Shown: in pieces, positions 5,489 through 5,904 of the stretch | How positions within the stretch are numbered: the stretch's first letter is position 1 | Layout of the letters: the number at the start of each line of letters is the position of its first letter | Source: Bacillota bacterium | Lineage (GTDB): Bacteria; Bacillota; Clostridia; Peptostreptococcales; Anaerovoracaceae | Length of the DNA stretch: 5,904 nucleotides | Direction: 5' to 3' | NCBI GenBank assembly: GCA_030527065.1 | Contig: JAUNBO010000063.1 | Location: forward strand, 3,692 to 9,595 | The notes under the pieces: model-generated | Databases searched by the model: none | What the model was told of the DNA's origin: nothing | The model's input: the letters and a program-made list of their open reading frames with translations, nothing else | Made by a program: the position numbers and the translations under genes

Positions 5489-5689
5489 TTACTCCATGCT
5501 GTATTTTTTCTTGAATTTCTCTACGCGGCCGCCCCGGTTGATGAACTTCTGCTGGCCGGTGAAGAAGGGGTGACAAGCAGAGCAGACGTCCAGCCTGATC
5601 TCTTCCTTTAAGGACTTTGTCACAAATTCATTTCCGCATGCGCAAGTTACTTTACATTCCACATACTTGGGATGGATTCCTTCTTTCAT
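5489..5689 (-). CDS. rpmE: Large ribosomal subunit protein bL31, zinc-binding (C+) type
   Basis: A 66-residue protein of the 50S subunit that forms part of the bridge between subunits. MKEGIHPKY opens the protein. Cys16, Cys18, Cys36 and Cys39 stand at the zinc-ligand positions of the C+ L31 form (CACGNEF, VCSACHPFFTG), and the end is the basic KFKKKYSME. Length equals that of B. subtilis RpmE. An in-frame TTG at 5698 would add three residues, but it directly abuts the AAAGGAG Shine-Dalgarno (5699-5705), so the ATG at 5689 (9-nt spacer) is the true start. The gene has its own promoter, leader and terminator and is probably monocistronic. The C+ form is the zinc-storing version in bacteria that also carry a zinc-free paralogue; no second copy is visible here. 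In B. subtilis rho precedes rpmE; only 215 nt of upstream sequence is present and no rho end was recognised. Confidence 0.97.
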   Translation of the reverse strand: MKEGIHPKYVECKVTCACGNEFVTKSLKEEIRLDVCSACHPFFTGQQKFINRGGRVEKFKKKYSME

Positions 5690-5698
5690 GCGATTCAA

Positions 5699-5705
5699 CT
5701 CCTTT
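5699..5705 (-). promoter_or_regulatory. Ribosome binding site that decides the rpmE start
   Basis: AAAGGAG on the minus strand with 9 nt to the ATG at 5689. It touches the in-frame TTG at 5698, which rules that codon out as a start. Confidence 0.85.
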
Positions 5706-5724
5706 CACTCTCTCGTTCCCTCAG

Positions 5725-5782
5725 GCGCCTGGCGCTCCGGGGGCGTATGTACATTGACTTTTGCCGTCCGGGGACGACAAAA
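5725..5782 (-). ncRNA. Structured 5' leader of rpmE (candidate L31 autoregulatory leader)
   Basis: Within the roughly 114-nt untranslated leader, a strong hairpin is formed by TTTTGTCGTC and GACGGCAAAA around the loop CCCG (5759-5782; ten pairs, one of them G-U). Nearer the gene is a short GC stem GCGC-CAG-GCGC (5725-5735) inside a GC-rich block. Leaders that let L31 control its own synthesis are described as ribosomal-protein leader classes, including one in Firmicutes. Assigning this leader to that class is inference from position and structure; I cannot test the covariance model. Confidence 0.35.
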
Positions 5783-5809
5783 AATCGTTTTCCGAATGAC
5801 AGCTTTTTT

Positions 5810-5838
5810 ATGTTATCACAGCCCGCCTCCCATTGCAA
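5810..5838 (-). promoter_or_regulatory. Sigma-A-type promoter of rpmE
   Basis: On the minus strand, TTGCAA (5833-5838) and TAACAT (5810-5815) are 17 nt apart, each matching four of six consensus bases. A TGA directly precedes the -10, giving the TGn extension. A run of seven A just upstream of the -35 (within 5841-5848) resembles an UP element. Transcription would start near 5803. Confidence 0.65.
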
Positions 5839-5848
5839 GATTTTTTTG

Positions 5849-5904
5849 CGGCTCTTCTTCAAATTGTTGCTTCTTGCGGGGGCTCCAGGGGGACGGTTTG
5901 CCGG
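5849..5904. other. Edge sequence upstream of the rpmE promoter, no supported feature
   Basis: Frames on both strands are open for short distances here, but none shows a recognisable protein end or start. On the minus strand one frame ends at TGA 5859-5861 and could be the tail of an upstream gene; its 14 visible codons match nothing I know. No terminator hairpin with a T-run is seen. Confidence 0.3.

Noticed and set aside
4172..5611. Long plus-strand open frame of 479 codons
   Set aside because: It spans the opposite strand of prfA, the terminator and part of rpmE, with no recognisable domain. It is an antisense shadow.
5695..5904. Minus-strand frame open from the window edge to the rpmE Shine-Dalgarno
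   Set aside because: It would code through the rpmE promoter and leader hairpins, is rich in Arg and Lys, and resembles no known protein, including the Rho C-terminus.
5810..5904. Plus-strand frame starting at ATG 5810 with a Leu-rich, signal-like stretch
   Set aside because: There is no Shine-Dalgarno in front, the ATG lies within the rpmE -10, and only 31 codons are visible; nothing supports a gene.

Overview
The window holds ordinary housekeeping DNA. Seven genes sit on the minus strand, so transcription reads from high to low coordinates. The family signatures point to a Gram-positive Firmicute of the Clostridia type with a fairly GC-rich genome. These are an L31 of the zinc-binding type, a TyrRS of the Bacillus type ending in an S4 domain, a two-domain Sua5, a UPRT very close to the B. 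subtilis protein, and an EF-G-2-like GTPase. Strong AGGAGG-type ribosome binding sites and the partial gene order prfA - ywlC (tsaC) - rpiB - upp, also seen around the B. subtilis ywl region, agree with this. I cannot name a genus.

Layout from the high-coordinate end: 5690-5904 carries a sigma-A promoter and a structured leader for rpmE (ribosomal protein L31, 5489-5689). A textbook intrinsic terminator follows at 5450-5478. A second promoter, with an extended -10, and a GC-rich leader that can fold in alternative ways lead into prfA (release factor 1, 4256-5323). The run continues with tsaC/ywlC (threonylcarbamoyl-AMP synthase, 3139-4173), rpiB (ribose-5-phosphate isomerase B, 2691-3125), upp (uracil phosphoribosyltransferase, 2025-2654) and tyrS (tyrosyl-tRNA synthetase, 745-1998). 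Gaps are 13-82 nt, and I see no terminator or clear promoter inside this run, so prfA-tsaC-rpiB-upp-tyrS is probably one operon. A well-formed promoter at 692-720 drives the last gene, an EF-G-like GTPase (1-601), whose 3' part lies outside the window.

Most of the genes serve translation: L31 in the 50S subunit, stop-codon recognition, t6A modification of tRNAs, tyrosine charging and a translocase-like GTPase. RpiB and Upp are linked through ribose-5-phosphate, PRPP and UMP, supplying nucleotides.

I found no mobile element, CRISPR array, tRNA, rRNA or defence system, and no clear new system. The most unusual observation is that the EF-G-like protein appears to lack about 40 residues of the G' insert of its GTPase domain while staying in frame. 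Lesser points are the lack of prmC next to prfA, a small overlapping upstream ORF at the tsaC start, a palindrome over the -35 of the EF-G-like promoter, and the leaders of rpmE and prfA.
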